Below are positions 54,300-64,000 of a DNA stretch of 64,000 bases, piece by piece. The position numbers were made by a program, and so were the translations under genes. Source of the stretch: Labilibaculum sp. K2S (GTDB lineage: Bacteria > Bacteroidota > Bacteroidia > Bacteroidales > Marinifilaceae); NCBI RefSeq assembly GCF_030372765.1, contig NZ_JAUCMW010000013.1, forward strand, positions 62,001 through 126,000, written 5' to 3'. Position 1 is the stretch's first letter. Each line of letters opens with the position of its first letter. Under the pieces are notes generated by a model that saw nothing but the letters and a program-made list of their open reading frames with translations, was not told the origin of the DNA and ran no database searches.

Positions 54300-55283
54300 A
54301 TGACCACATTAAGAGGAGCGATTCGTTCATATGGAGCCGCTGTAAGAAGAATTGAACGTGAAGAACAAAAACAAGCACGTGAAGCTGCAAAAAGATTTAA
54401 AGTGCAACAGAAACTTCAAGAGATTGAAGATGTAAGACAAGCTGTTATCGATTGGGAATATTACGTTAATATGATTCAATCTGTTCACAAAAATTGTACA
54501 GATTCAATAGATTGGAGTAAGATTAAATCTACTCCTCGTCCTAAGAAACCAGCTTTAGAAAGTATTCATGAAAATCTAGCTAAAGATAAATTGGGATATT
54601 ATAAACCAACGTTCTTTGATAAGTTATTTGGTTCAACTGAAAGGAAAATTTATCTATTAAAAGAAGAAATAGAAGAAGCTATAATAATTGACCAGAAGGA
54701 ATATGATTCTGCAAAAAAGGAATATTTGGCAGAACTTAATAATTGGGAAGAATTACAAAAAATTTCGGATGGGATTAAAAATAAAAAGCATGCAGCTTAC
54801 TTAGAAGCATTGGAATATTTTAATCCATTTTCTGATGTTGAAGAATTGGGTGCACAGTTGAATTTTAATTTCGAAGGCAATTTAATTGATATTGAATTAA
54901 AAGTTAACAATGAAGAGGTTGTACCTAATTATGAACTTAAACAGACATCAACGGGTAAACTTTCCAAAAAAAATATGCCAAAAGGAAAATTTAATGAACT
55001 CTACCAAGATCATATTTGTAGTTTAGCCATTAGAGTTGCAAGAGAAGTATTTGCTTATCTGCCTATCGAAAAAGCTAGAGTTAATGCAATGTCAAGTATG
55101 CTAAATACTATAACCGGACACATGGAAGATCAACCAATTCTTTCTGTAATATTTATTCCTGAGACTATTGGGAATTTAAATCTAGAATTAATTGACCCTT
55201 CTGATAGTATGCGAAATTTTATACATAATATGAAATTTAATAAGACTAACGGATTTAGTGTTGTACCAATAGTTGAATTTTAG
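54300..55283 (+). CDS. Unrecognised coiled-coil protein
   Basis: A 327-residue soluble protein that I do not recognise. Residues 1-60 form a basic helix rich in Arg, Glu and Gln (AVRRIEREEQKQAREAAKRF). Residues ~95-170 hold a further charged helix pair (KIYLLKEEIEEAIIIDQKEYDSAKK). From ~180 on there is a globular alpha/beta part with a conserved-looking core DHICSLAIRVAREVFAYLPIEKARVNAM and a C-terminal beta segment (PILSVIFIPETI). No signal peptide, transmembrane helix, or known catalytic motif is visible. It stands alone, 252 nt from mfd and 78 nt before a YciI-like gene. Composition matches its neighbours, so there is no sign of recent transfer. Confidence 0.75.
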   Translation: MTTLRGAIRSYGAAVRRIEREEQKQAREAAKRFKVQQKLQEIEDVRQAVIDWEYYVNMIQSVHKNCTDSIDWSKIKSTPRPKKPALESIHENLAKDKLGYYKPTFFDKLFGSTERKIYLLKEEIEEAIIIDQKEYDSAKKEYLAELNNWEELQKISDGIKNKKHAAYLEALEYFNPFSDVEELGAQLNFNFEGNLIDIELKVNNEEVVPNYELKQTSTGKLSKKNMPKGKFNELYQDHICSLAIRVAREVFAYLPIEKARVNAMSSMLNTITGHMEDQPILSVIFIPETIGNLNLELIDPSDSMRNFIHNMKFNKTNGFSVVPIVEF

Positions 55284-55361
55284 AAATAAAAAACTACTTC
55301 CACTGTTCATATTTTGTATCTCGTTAAAGCCACAAATTAATTTTAGAAGAAAGAATAAACC

Positions 55362-55652
55362 ATGTTCATCATATCATTAACCTACAAAGTACCTATCGAA
55401 AAGGTAGAGGAAGAATTGAACAATCACGTTCAGTATTTAAAAGAGCAGTATGCTTTGGGAAATTTTCAGGCCTCGGGCAGAAAAGTTCCGAGAACAGGAG
55501 GCGTAATACTTTCAACAGTGAAGGATAAAAAACAATTGGAAAAAATTCTGGCTAAAGATCCTTTTCACAAAAATGATTTAGCCGATTATGCAATCACTGA
55601 ATTTATTCCCAGCATGACGAGCGACGAGTTAACTTGTTTACTGGAGGTTTAA
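55362..55652 (+). CDS. YciI-like protein
   Basis: A 96-residue protein of the YciI/dimeric ferredoxin-like fold: MFIISLTYKVPIEKVEEEL, HVQYLKEQYALGNFQASG (with the H/D pair usual in this family) and DPFHKNDLADYAITEF. YciI proteins are small cytoplasmic proteins of mostly unknown reaction; some relate to dehalogenases. It is on the same strand as its neighbours with gaps of 60-80 nt. Confidence 0.85.
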   Translation: MFIISLTYKVPIEKVEEELNNHVQYLKEQYALGNFQASGRKVPRTGGVILSTVKDKKQLEKILAKDPFHKNDLADYAITEFIPSMTSDELTCLLEV

Positions 55653-55714
55653 GAAAACAGTAGTTTGAAATTGTTCTAATAACATAGAAGAACCATTAAC
55701 AAAATAAATAACAT

Positions 55715-56302
55715 ATGAATCCAATTTTAAGTCGAAATTCATTTTTCGTGAAGGAACATGTTGGCATGTTCAAAGCAGCAAATAATTTTGATATTTTCAA
55801 TCCTGAAAATCAGGAAATGATAATGACATGCCGGGAAGAAAAACTTGGTTTTTTCACCAAGATGCTTCGCTTTACCGACTATAAGAGAATGACTCCTTTT
55901 AATATTGAAATTAAAACTGTTTCAGGTGAAAAAGTACTAACAATAAAACGAGGTGTTTCATTCTTCTTGTCTACAGTTGAAGTTTTTGATGAGAATGATA
56001 ATTTATTGGGAAAATTCAAACAAAAATTTTTCTCAATAGGTGGAAAATTTGATGTTATTGATTCTACTGAAAATATTTTGTGCACTCTTAAAGGAAAATG
56101 GACCAGCTGGGATTTTAAATTCAGTAAAGGGGAAACAGAGTTTGCTCATGTAAGTAAAAAATGGGCTGGAATTGGTAAGGAATTGTTTACATCAGCAGAC
56201 AATTACATGTTGACGATTGATGAAAAAGTAACTGCAGATAATCCGATGAGAGTTTTAATTCTTGCAGCAGTAATGTGCATTGATATGGTTTTAAAAGAAT
56301 AA
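55715..56302 (+). CDS. LURP-one/phospholipid-scramblase-related protein
   Basis: A 195-residue beta-barrel-type protein resembling the scramblase/Tubby-C (LURP-one-related) family. It has NNFDIFNPENQEMIMTCREE, TDYKRMTPFNIEI, TVSGEKVLTIKRGVSFF, VFDENDNLLGKFKQKFF and FAHVSKKWAGIGKELFTSADNYML, then a hydrophobic C-terminal helix (MRVLILAAVMCIDMVL) that may insert into the membrane. Its bacterial role is unknown. It starts 62 nt after the YciI gene and is followed by a perfect palindromic terminator. Confidence 0.78.
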   Translation: MNPILSRNSFFVKEHVGMFKAANNFDIFNPENQEMIMTCREEKLGFFTKMLRFTDYKRMTPFNIEIKTVSGEKVLTIKRGVSFFLSTVEVFDENDNLLGKFKQKFFSIGGKFDVIDSTENILCTLKGKWTSWDFKFSKGETEFAHVSKKWAGIGKELFTSADNYMLTIDEKVTADNPMRVLILAAVMCIDMVLKE

Positions 56303-56320
56303 GCTGCCAATAAGTAAAGA

Positions 56321-56358
56321 AAACAAAGCCACTTTCCAATTGGAAAGTGGCTTTGTTT
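56321..56358. terminator. Perfect 38-bp palindrome, probable bidirectional terminator
   Basis: AAACAAAGCCACTTTCCAA (56321-56339) is followed immediately by its exact reverse complement (56340-56358), giving 19 bp with no mismatch. It lies between the convergent scramblase-like and fbp genes. Confidence 0.82.
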
Positions 56359-56394
56359 AGTAGTGTGTTAAATTTTTCTTCTGAAAATTCTATT

Positions 56395-57417
56395 TCAGAT
56401 GTTGTTGAAGAAATGTAAAAACTCTTCGGTTTTCTTCACCATGTTTGTCGATCCGGTATAAAACGGAACACGTTCATGAAGCGAAGTCGGTTGAATGGCT
56501 AAAATGCGTTGCATGCCATCGGTAGCTTTACCGCCGGCTTGTTCTGCAATAAAAGCAATTGGATTGCATTCGTACATCAAGCGAAGTTTTCCATTGGGGT
56601 TTTTTCTGGTTTGCGGATAGATAAAAATACCACCGTTCAATAAATTTCGGTGAAAATCGGCCACCAAAGATCCTATGTAGCGGGAAGTGTAGGGGCGATT
56701 CGATTTTTGATCATATTCCTGACAATACTTAATGTACTTTTTCACACCCATTGGGAAATTGATGTAATTTCCTTCGTTAATGGAATAAATGGTTCCCGTT
56801 TTTGGTGTTCTAATGTTAGGATGCGACAAACAGAATTCACCGATTGATGGATCCAGAGTGAAACCGTTTACTCCTTTTCCGGTGGTGTATACCAACATGG
56901 TTGACGAACCGTAAATGATGTATCCGGCAGCAACCTGTTTGGTTCCTTCCTGAAGGAAATCCTCAATTTTGGCAACTTCTCCCCGAGGAGAAAGGCGTTC
57001 GTAAATCGAGAAAATTGTTCCGATGGAAACATTTACATCGATGTTCGATGAGCCATCAAGCGGATCCATTGCGAAAACATATTTTCCATGTTTACTTAGT
57101 TCATCATCAAAAATAATGATTTCTTCATTTTCTTCCGATGCGACAGCGCAGCATTCGCCACAGGCTTTTAAGGCATCAATAAAGTGGGTGTCTGCAAAAA
57201 CATCTAGCTTTTGCTGATCTTCTCCCTGCACATTTCGATCTCCATGTTCACCTAAAATATCAACCAGTCCAGCTTTGTTCACAGCACGGTTTACAATTTT
57301 AGATGCAATTCCAATATGATGAAGTAATCGGGATAATTCTCCCTTTGCTCCAGGATGATCGGATTGTCTTTGGATGATGAATTGATTTAGGGTTTGAACA
57401 TTGTTGTGTTCAGTCAT
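56395..57417 (-). CDS. fbp: Fructose-1,6-bisphosphatase, class I
   Basis: A 340-residue gluconeogenic phosphatase. Metal-binding and catalytic blocks are [11 protein letters not shown], the [10 protein letters not shown] motif in [15 protein letters not shown], and [18 protein letters not shown] (conserved ECNP...EQAGG). ATG 57417 is chosen because [14 protein letters not shown] is the usual start; 24 more residues are possible in frame but are not typical. It hydrolyses fructose 1,6-bisphosphate to fructose 6-phosphate in the cytoplasm. It is convergent with the scramblase-like gene and divergent from the aspartate kinase. Confidence 0.95.
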   Translation of the reverse strand: MTEHNNVQTLNQFIIQRQSDHPGAKGELSRLLHHIGIASKIVNRAVNKAGLVDILGEHGDRNVQGEDQQKLDVFADTHFIDALKACGECCAVASEENEEIIIFDDELSKHGKYVFAMDPLDGSSNIDVNVSIGTIFSIYERLSPRGEVAKIEDFLQEGTKQVAAGYIIYGSSTMLVYTTGKGVNGFTLDPSIGEFCLSHPNIRTPKTGTIYSINEGNYINFPMGVKKYIKYCQEYDQKSNRPYTSRYIGSLVADFHRNLLNGGIFIYPQTRKNPNGKLRLMYECNPIAFIAEQAGGKATDGMQRILAIQPTSLHERVPFYTGSTNMVKKTEEFLHFFNNI

Positions 57418-57770
57418 TTTTTTAAGGCTTTTTGGTTTACATTCATTTGGTGGCATAAAGTTATGCTTTTTTGTGAAACGCCGAAACACTTATTTCAAAC
57501 GTTTACGACAATTAATTTTAAGGTGTAAAGCCTTGGTATATTGGGTGTGTAATAAGTGAAAGGAAAATTGTTGTTTTAATGGCATTAAACAGCTTTTTGT
57601 TTTTAATCACGTTTTTTCTTTTTTACGATTGAAAAGTGTGAAATGAATTACAGAATGATCTTAAAATTTTACCAACTTTGTAATGCTGAAACAATATTTT
57701 GTAACTTCAATTTTTATTTTGAAAGTGGGTTTAAATAACTTTTTAGTAAGAATTATCTAACAATTTTTTG

Positions 57771-59027
57771 ATGAACATATTTAAATTTGGCGGGGCTTCG
57801 GTAAATAGTGCCGATGGAGTACGAAATTTTGTGAAAATAGTACAATCCTACAGAGAGGAAATGGTTGTTGTATTGTCGGCAATGGGCAAAACAACCAATG
57901 CCTTGGAAGAGATCGTTGATGCTTTTGCTACTAAAAAGGATGGGATTGAATCTAAAGTAGATGCATTGCAAGCATACCATACGAAGATTATAAATGAATT
58001 GTTTTTGAAAAAGGATGATGCTGTTTTTTCGAAAATAGAATCTCTTTTTGGGCAACTGCGGGCTTATCTGCAAAAATCACCCTCCTTATGCTATGAATTT
58101 GATTACGATCAAATTGTGTGTTTTGGAGAGCTGATATCTACAACAATTGTATCTGAATACCTTCGTTTAAGTGGTACGCCAAATAAGTGGGTGGATATTC
58201 GTACTTGTTTAAAAACAGATGATACTTATAAAGAAGGAAGGATTGATTGGGAATTGTCGCAGAAATTGGTGCCTCAGGCTTTCGGTTTTACCAACACATT
58301 TGTGTATGTAACTCAAGGATTTTTGGGTGGTACAACTACAAATCAGACAACAACTTTAGGACGGGAAGGCTCCGATTATACTGCTGCAATTTTATCTTAT
58401 ATCCTTGATGTGGATAAATTGGCTATTTGGAAAGATGTTCCTGGAATTATGAATGCAGATCCAAAGTGGCTGCCCGATGCGCAAAAATTAGAGCGTATTT
58501 CATATCAGGAGGCCATCGAACTTGCTTTTTATGGTGCTAAAGTGATTCATCCAAAAACCATACAACCCATTAAGAAGAAGAAAATTCCTTTGCAGGTGCG
58601 TTCTTTTCTTAATCTGAATGAGTCAGGAACTTTAATTAGTACAGCTTCTAAAAAGCAGGATCAGTTAATTCCAGTTTATATTCGGAAACAAGATCAGGTG
58701 CTGATTTCGATACGACCTAGTGATTTTTCTTTCATACTGGAAGAAAATTTAAGTTCGTTGTTTTCCATTTTCGCAAAACACCGGGTGAAAGTAAATTTAA
58801 TTCAGAATTCGGCAATCAGTTTTTCGGTATGTGTTGATAATTCAGATAGAAGGTTGAAAAGTTTAGTTGAAGAAATTTCTACCAAATTTGAAGTGAGATA
58901 CAATGAGAATCTGGAGTTGATTACGATTCGTCATCATAATTCTGAAGCTGTTGAAAGAATGACCAATGGCCGGGAAATACTGCTGGAACAACGAAGCAGA
59001 GATACTGCACAATTTGTGTTGTTGTAA
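57771..59027 (+). CDS. lysC: Aspartate kinase with ACT-like C-terminal domain
   Basis: A 418-residue kinase that phosphorylates aspartate, the entry to lysine, threonine and methionine synthesis. ATG 57771 follows an in-frame TTG that is rejected. The N-terminus IFKFGGASVNS is a variant of KFGGTSV. Typical blocks are FGELISTTIVSEYL, TQGFLGGTTTNQTTTLGREGSDYTA, the nucleotide region DVPGIMNADPK and the GAKVIHPKTIQP substrate loop. The end (about 310-418) is an ACT-like regulatory region. It lies just upstream of the SAM-riboswitch metY leader, and a paralogue lies at 63430. No riboswitch precedes it. Confidence 0.93.
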   Translation: MNIFKFGGASVNSADGVRNFVKIVQSYREEMVVVLSAMGKTTNALEEIVDAFATKKDGIESKVDALQAYHTKIINELFLKKDDAVFSKIESLFGQLRAYLQKSPSLCYEFDYDQIVCFGELISTTIVSEYLRLSGTPNKWVDIRTCLKTDDTYKEGRIDWELSQKLVPQAFGFTNTFVYVTQGFLGGTTTNQTTTLGREGSDYTAAILSYILDVDKLAIWKDVPGIMNADPKWLPDAQKLERISYQEAIELAFYGAKVIHPKTIQPIKKKKIPLQVRSFLNLNESGTLISTASKKQDQLIPVYIRKQDQVLISIRPSDFSFILEENLSSLFSIFAKHRVKVNLIQNSAISFSVCVDNSDRRLKSLVEEISTKFEVRYNENLELITIRHHNSEAVERMTNGREILLEQRSRDTAQFVLL

Positions 59028-59056
59028 AAAAATAAAAGACAAAGAGGTCGGGAATG

Positions 59057-59087
59057 TTTGGTGAATTCAAAAACTTCCCTATCTTTG
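59057..59087 (+). promoter_or_regulatory. Bacteroidota promoter of the metY operon
   Basis: TTTG at 59057-59060, 19 nt, then TATCTTTG (59080-59087), an exact match to TAnnTTTG with the optimal spacing of the phylum's housekeeping sigma factor. It sits about 40 nt before the SAM aptamer. Confidence 0.82.
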
Positions 59088-59127
59088 TTCCCGTTATATA
59101 AGGTAAATCTCTCAGGAGAATATCTAT

Positions 59128-59235
59128 AATTTATACAGAAGAAGTAAGAGAACAGGCTCGTTGACCTTCTGACAACCGCGGCTTCCATAGCTGAAAGGTG
59201 TCAAATCCTGACCAAATTTTTGGTGAATATAAATT
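59128..59235 (+). promoter_or_regulatory. SAM-I (S-box) riboswitch aptamer
   Basis: The closing stem P1 is a perfect 8-bp pair, AATTTATA (59128-59135) with TATAAATT (59228-59235). P2 includes CAGG (59153-59156) with CCTG (59207-59210). P3 is GGCT with AGCT, and P4 is ACCAA/TTGGT (59211-59215 with 59220-59224). Conserved SAM-I strings are present: AAGAGAACAGGCTCG, TGACCTTCTGACAACC and AAAGGTGTCAAATCCTG. SAM binding stabilises P1. Genes downstream make methionine, as expected for an off-switch. P1 ends 8 nt before the start of a Met-rich leader ORF, so the aptamer may control its translation. Confidence 0.92.
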
Positions 59236-59243
59236 AACAGATT

Positions 59244-59357
59244 ATGAAGAAGACTCAAATTAATTACAATCAGCAGGCTCATCAGGAGCAAAACTTCACG
59301 TTGCAATCTTCAACCATGTTGATGATGCGAATGCAGCAAATGATGCGTATGATTTAA
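59244..59357 (+). CDS. Met-rich leader peptide downstream of the SAM riboswitch
   Basis: ATG at 59244 opens a 37-codon frame closed by TAA at 59355-59357. The first 24 residues are polar and Gln/Asn-rich; the last 13 contain seven Met, ending STMLMMRMQQMMRMI. Eight of 37 residues are Met, far above normal use. This has the form of an attenuation leader in which Met-tRNA scarcity would stall ribosomes. A small stem, GATGCGT/ACGCATT (59342-59348 with 59357-59363), overlaps the last codons and stop. It lies 8 nt after P1 of the SAM aptamer and 339 nt before metY. There is no direct evidence that it is translated; the reading is by composition and context. Confidence 0.7.
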   Translation: MKKTQINYNQQAHQEQNFTLQSSTMLMMRMQQMMRMI

Positions 59358-61016
<1,659 letters not shown>

Positions 61017-61027
61017 TTCTTATAGTC

Positions 61028-61071
61028 AATCCCAGTCGGAAATTTTTTAGTGGGATTTTCGATTGGGAATT
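61028..61071 (+). other. Imperfect hairpin in the metY-metX spacer
   Basis: AATCCCAGTCGGAAA (61028-61042) can pair imperfectly with TTTTCGATTGGGAATT (61056-61071), and AATCCCA alternatively with TGGGATT (61051-61057). It lies 12 nt after metY; there is no strong T-run. Possible processing or partial-termination element. Confidence 0.4.
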
Positions 61072-61149
61072 CAATGTTTCGCTCAAAATTATTTTGGGTG
61101 AAATTTTTATAAAGCAAAAAAACAACAAACAAAACAAAATCAATAAACA

Positions 61150-62181
61150 GTGAATCCAGAATGTTACATCCATAAAGAAGGTTTACAACTTGAATCAGGT
61201 GAGTGTCTGAAAGAGTTGGAGCTTGCCTATCACACCTATGGGGAATACGATCCGCAAAGGAATAATGTGATTTGGGTTTGTCATGCTCTTACTGCTAATT
61301 CGGATGTTTTCGATTGGTGGAAAGGATTATTTGGAGAAAATGATTTTTTCAATCCGAAAGATTACTTCATAGTTTGCGACAATACTCTTGCTTCCTGCTA
61401 CGGTTCAACCGGACCTCTTTCGAAAAATCCGGACAACGGACAGGCTTACTATCATGATTTTCCTCAGCTAACAGTTAGAGATTTGGTTGGGGCACATGAA
61501 ATTTTGAGGAAGCATTTGAAAATAGAACATATTCATATGATGATTGGCAGTTCATTAGGAGGCATGCAGGCCATGGAGTGGGCTTATCTGTTGAATGGGA
61601 AGTTGGACAATTTGGTGATATTGGCCTCCAATGCAAAACATTCTCCATGGGGAATTGCCTTCAACGAATCGCAAAGAATGTCAATCGAGGTTGATCCTAC
61701 CTGGAAAGAATCGAATGATGAAGCAGGTTTGAACGGAATGCGTGTAGCGAGATCGATTGCTCTGCTTAGTTACAGATCCTATGCAACTTACGATCATTCT
61801 CAGCAGGAAAATGAAGAAGGCAAAACCGATCATTACCGGGCAAGTTCCTACCAGAGATATCAGGGAGAGAAATTGGCCAAAAGATTTAATGCTTATTCGT
61901 ATTGGCATCTTTCAAAAATAATGGATAGTCATGATATGGGTCGTGGAAGAAATGGTTTGCATGCTGCTTTGAACGAAATTAAATCAAGAACCTTAGTGAT
62001 TGGCGTAAATTCTGATCAGATTTTCCCGATTCAGGAGCAGCGGTTTATTGCTGATCATATTCCAAATGCAGCATTTTTGGAAATCAATTCAATTTACGGG
62101 CACGATGGCTTCCTTTTGGAACAAGAACAATTAACCCAAGTATTAAAAACATTCTTAAACGATAGCAAAACTAATGAGTAA
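61150..62181 (+). CDS. metX: Homoserine O-acetyltransferase
   Basis: A 343-residue alpha/beta hydrolase that acetylates homoserine with acetyl-CoA. The triad is readable: S135 in GSSLGGMQAMEW, D289 in VNSDQIFP and H318 in IYGHDGFLLE. Conserved blocks LELAYHTYGEYDPQRNNVIWVCHALTANSD and TGPLSKNPDNG are present. The start is GTG at 61150, since no in-frame ATG lies nearby. Its end overlaps the start of hom by 8 nt, so the two are coupled. The substrate comes from Hom, encoded next, and the product goes to MetY. Confidence 0.95.
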   Translation: MNPECYIHKEGLQLESGECLKELELAYHTYGEYDPQRNNVIWVCHALTANSDVFDWWKGLFGENDFFNPKDYFIVCDNTLASCYGSTGPLSKNPDNGQAYYHDFPQLTVRDLVGAHEILRKHLKIEHIHMMIGSSLGGMQAMEWAYLLNGKLDNLVILASNAKHSPWGIAFNESQRMSIEVDPTWKESNDEAGLNGMRVARSIALLSYRSYATYDHSQQENEEGKTDHYRASSYQRYQGEKLAKRFNAYSYWHLSKIMDSHDMGRGRNGLHAALNEIKSRTLVIGVNSDQIFPIQEQRFIADHIPNAAFLEINSIYGHDGFLLEQEQLTQVLKTFLNDSKTNE

Positions 62182-63364
62182 TAAACTAAAAATAGGCGTT
62201 TTTGGCTACGGTGTTGTAGGTTCCGGATTGGCTCACGTTCTTAAAAACAGCAAAGGTTTGGATGCATCTATCGTGAAAGTTTGTGTGAAAGATGCAGGAA
62301 AGGAAAGAGATTTAGATTCTAACCTATTAACAACAAATCCTGATGATATTTTAAATGATCCGGAAATTAATGTGGTTGCAGAATTAATTGACGATTCAGA
62401 TGCAGCTTATCAGATTGTGAAAACGGCTATGCAAAATGGAAAGCATGTAGTTTCGGCCAATAAAAAAATGCTGGCCTATCATATCGAGGAGCTGATTCAA
62501 CTGCAATGGCAATACAAGGTTTCCTTTTTGTACGAGGCTTCGGCATGTGGAAGTATTCCCATTATCAGGAATCTGGAAGAGTATTATGACAATGATTTAT
62601 TGCAATCGGTAAGTGGAATCCTGAACGGATCATCTAATTATATCCTGACAAAGATTTTCAATGAAAATCTGGATTACAATCTGGCATTAAAAGAAGCTCA
62701 GGATTTAGGATTTGCTGAAAGTGATCCTACCTCAGATGTAGGCGGATTTGATACTTTGTACAAACTGATTATTCTTACCGTTCACGGATTTGGATTGTTT
62801 GTGCATCCCGATGAGGTTTTTAATTCGGGAATCGCGAATCTTTCACCAAAAGATATTGAATTGGCATCGCAAAAAGGATATAAAATTCGATTGCTGGGCA
62901 AAGTAACCAAAGTAAACGGCAATCAAGTGAATTTGTTTGTTGCTCCAAAATTTGTGAGACCAACAGAGCATGCTTATACGGTTGAGAGTCATTATAACGG
63001 CGTTTTAATTCAGGGGAATTTCTACGACAACCAGTTCATGTATGGAAAAGGAGCAGGTGCTCATCCAACCGGATCAGCAGTTTTATCGGATATAACAGCT
63101 TTGGCCTACAATTACAAATACGAATACAAAAAGCTGAAATATTATGGTGGTTTGGAGTACACCAACGATATGGATGTTGAGATTTATTTGAGATACACAG
63201 ATAAAAATGATTTGGAATTATTTGATTTCAAAGACATATCAGAATCGATGACAGGAAAAGATTTCAACTATGTAATTGGAACATTGAATCTTTCCAAACT
63301 GATTAAAATCCGTAAGCAAATTGAAGGAAAAGATATTTTCCTGGCTTATTTAGGTGATGAGTAA
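62174..63364 (+). CDS. hom: Homoserine dehydrogenase
   Basis: A 396-residue monofunctional enzyme that reduces aspartate semialdehyde to homoserine. The Rossmann motif is GVFGYGVVGSGLAHVL, KHVVSANKKMLAY is the NAD(P)-loop segment, and GILNGSSNYILTKIF together with AESDPTSDVGGFDTLYKLIIL is the catalytic block. No ACT domain is attached, so feedback control would have to act elsewhere. It overlaps metX by 8 nt and is followed 66 nt later by another aspartate kinase. Confidence 0.93.
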   Translation: MSNKLKIGVFGYGVVGSGLAHVLKNSKGLDASIVKVCVKDAGKERDLDSNLLTTNPDDILNDPEINVVAELIDDSDAAYQIVKTAMQNGKHVVSANKKMLAYHIEELIQLQWQYKVSFLYEASACGSIPIIRNLEEYYDNDLLQSVSGILNGSSNYILTKIFNENLDYNLALKEAQDLGFAESDPTSDVGGFDTLYKLIILTVHGFGLFVHPDEVFNSGIANLSPKDIELASQKGYKIRLLGKVTKVNGNQVNLFVAPKFVRPTEHAYTVESHYNGVLIQGNFYDNQFMYGKGAGAHPTGSAVLSDITALAYNYKYEYKKLKYYGGLEYTNDMDVEIYLRYTDKNDLELFDFKDISESMTGKDFNYVIGTLNLSKLIKIRKQIEGKDIFLAYLGDE

Positions 63365-63429
63365 TTTTGAATTTGGGGTATGGGAATCAGTCTAAGATCT
63401 CATATCCAACATCTCAAATCTAATTAGAA

Positions 63430-64000
63430 ATGATCATATATAAATTTGGCGGCGCATCGGTAAAAGATGCTGCTGCTATCAAAAATATTTGTCAAATTAT
63501 TGGCAAAGTAAAGCGTCCGCTTACAGTAGTGATTTCGGCAATTGGAACAACAACTAATTTGCTGGAAGAAATTGTAGATGCTTATTTTTCTGGAAATGAT
63601 AAGGCCTTGGAACTTTTTGATCTGCTGAAGGAAAACCACACTTCAGTGATCGGGGATTTATTCGAAGAAGTTCCTTCGTCGGTCAGTTCGGAAGTAAACG
63701 CTCTTTTCATCGAGCTGAAAACCAAAATTTCAAAACCATCATCTGATCAGTTCAATTTTGAATACGATCAGGTGATTGGTTTTGGAGAGCTACTCTCCAC
63801 AACAATTGTTTCTGCATATCTAAATCATATCGGACAAGAAAACAAATGGATTGATGTTAGAACCTGTCTGGATTCAGATGATAACTATGTAGATGCCAAT
63901 ATTCTTTGGGATTCGTCGAAAGAGAAGGCCGATGCCGTATTTACTGATCATCCGACAGCATTATATATTACACAAGGCTTTATTGCCAGAGATCCGCAAG
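63430..64000 (+). CDS. Second aspartate kinase (runs off the window end)
   Basis: The frame opens at ATG 63430 and is still open at 64000, giving 190 residues. It begins IIYKFGGASVKDAAAIKNI and continues through AIGTTTNLLEEIVDA, FGELLSTTIVSAYL, WIDVRTCLDSDD and TALYITQGFIA, all parallel to the aspartate kinase at 57771, so the two are paralogues within one gene block. It comes after metY, metX and hom, the genes for methionine, suggesting a methionine-branch isoform, while the upstream copy may serve lysine or threonine (inference). The ACT region is outside the window. Confidence 0.9.
   Translation, partial: MIIYKFGGASVKDAAAIKNICQIIGKVKRPLTVVISAIGTTTNLLEEIVDAYFSGNDKALELFDLLKENHTSVIGDLFEEVPSSVSSEVNALFIELKTKISKPSSDQFNFEYDQVIGFGELLSTTIVSAYLNHIGQENKWIDVRTCLDSDDNYVDANILWDSSKEKADAVFTDHPTALYITQGFIARDPQ

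Noticed and set aside
59128-59235. SAM-II or other riboswitch class in the metY leader
   Set aside because: The four-helix layout with P1 to P4 and the strings TGACCTTCTGACAACC and AAAGGTGTCAAATCCTG fit SAM-I; SAM-II lacks these.
59041-59300. Minus-strand frames across the riboswitch
   Set aside because: They overlap the promoter and aptamer, have no motif and are explained by the RNA structure.

Overview
The window looks like a chromosomal segment of a member of the Bacteroidota, probably a fermentative marine-type lineage near Marinifilaceae/Marinilabiliales (inference). The evidence is a large secreted protein with a type IX secretion (Por) C-terminal signal, promoters of the TTTG-N19-TAnnTTTG type, weak Shine-Dalgarno sequences, a glycine-lipid gene pair, a long PurF variant and a Bacteroidota-style dcw cluster. 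No tRNA, rRNA, CRISPR array or prophage was seen.

Layout. (1) 1-6721: 3' part of a lysine-fermentation operon on the + strand: kamD (partial), kamE, CoA-transferase subunit B, thiolase, butyryl-CoA dehydrogenase, etfB, etfA. Together they take beta-lysine carbon to crotonyl-CoA/acetoacetate and on to butyrate and acetyl-CoA. The spacers between several of these genes are bracketed by low-complexity inverted arms. (2) 6788-7639: a RAYT (Y1 REP-transposase) with four copies of its palindromic REP-like element, one inside its own coding sequence. (3) 7658-19573, all minus strand: a 1544-residue LRR/Ig-repeat T9SS cargo, a degenerate 21-bp repeat array upstream of it, a HutD/Ves cupin, a tricorn-type protease, a GNAT enzyme and miaB. 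(4) 20003-23347 +: universal stress protein, SPOR-domain protein, long amidophosphoribosyltransferase. (5) 23451-25413 -: glsB/glsA-like acyltransferases for glycine lipids. (6) 25621-42376 +: a compact dcw cluster, mraZ to ftsZ plus yqeY, preceded by a clear MraZ operator and carrying two intact tandem ftsZ genes with different C-terminal tails. (7) 42498-49275 -: PpiD-like chaperone, CorC/HlyC-type membrane protein, small membrane protein, LptC, TPR protein and CoaX. (8) 49481-57417: REC-PAS-PAS protein, mfd, three small or unknown genes, fbp. (9) 57771-64000 +: aspartate-family/methionine genes: aspartate kinase, then a SAM-I riboswitch and a Met-rich leader peptide ahead of metY, metX, hom and a second aspartate kinase that runs off the window.

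The strongest candidate for an undescribed system is the metY leader (59057-59696). A good promoter is followed by a SAM-I aptamer whose P1 stem closes 8 nt before the ATG of a 37-codon reading frame, with 7 Met in its last 13 residues. This suggests combined sensing of SAM and of Met-tRNA charging. Other notable items are the ftsZ pair, in which FtsZ1 lacks the usual tail peptide and ends in an FtsA-like amphipathic segment, the RAYT that carries its own REP element, and the 21-bp array that reads as decayed heptapeptides on the minus strand.
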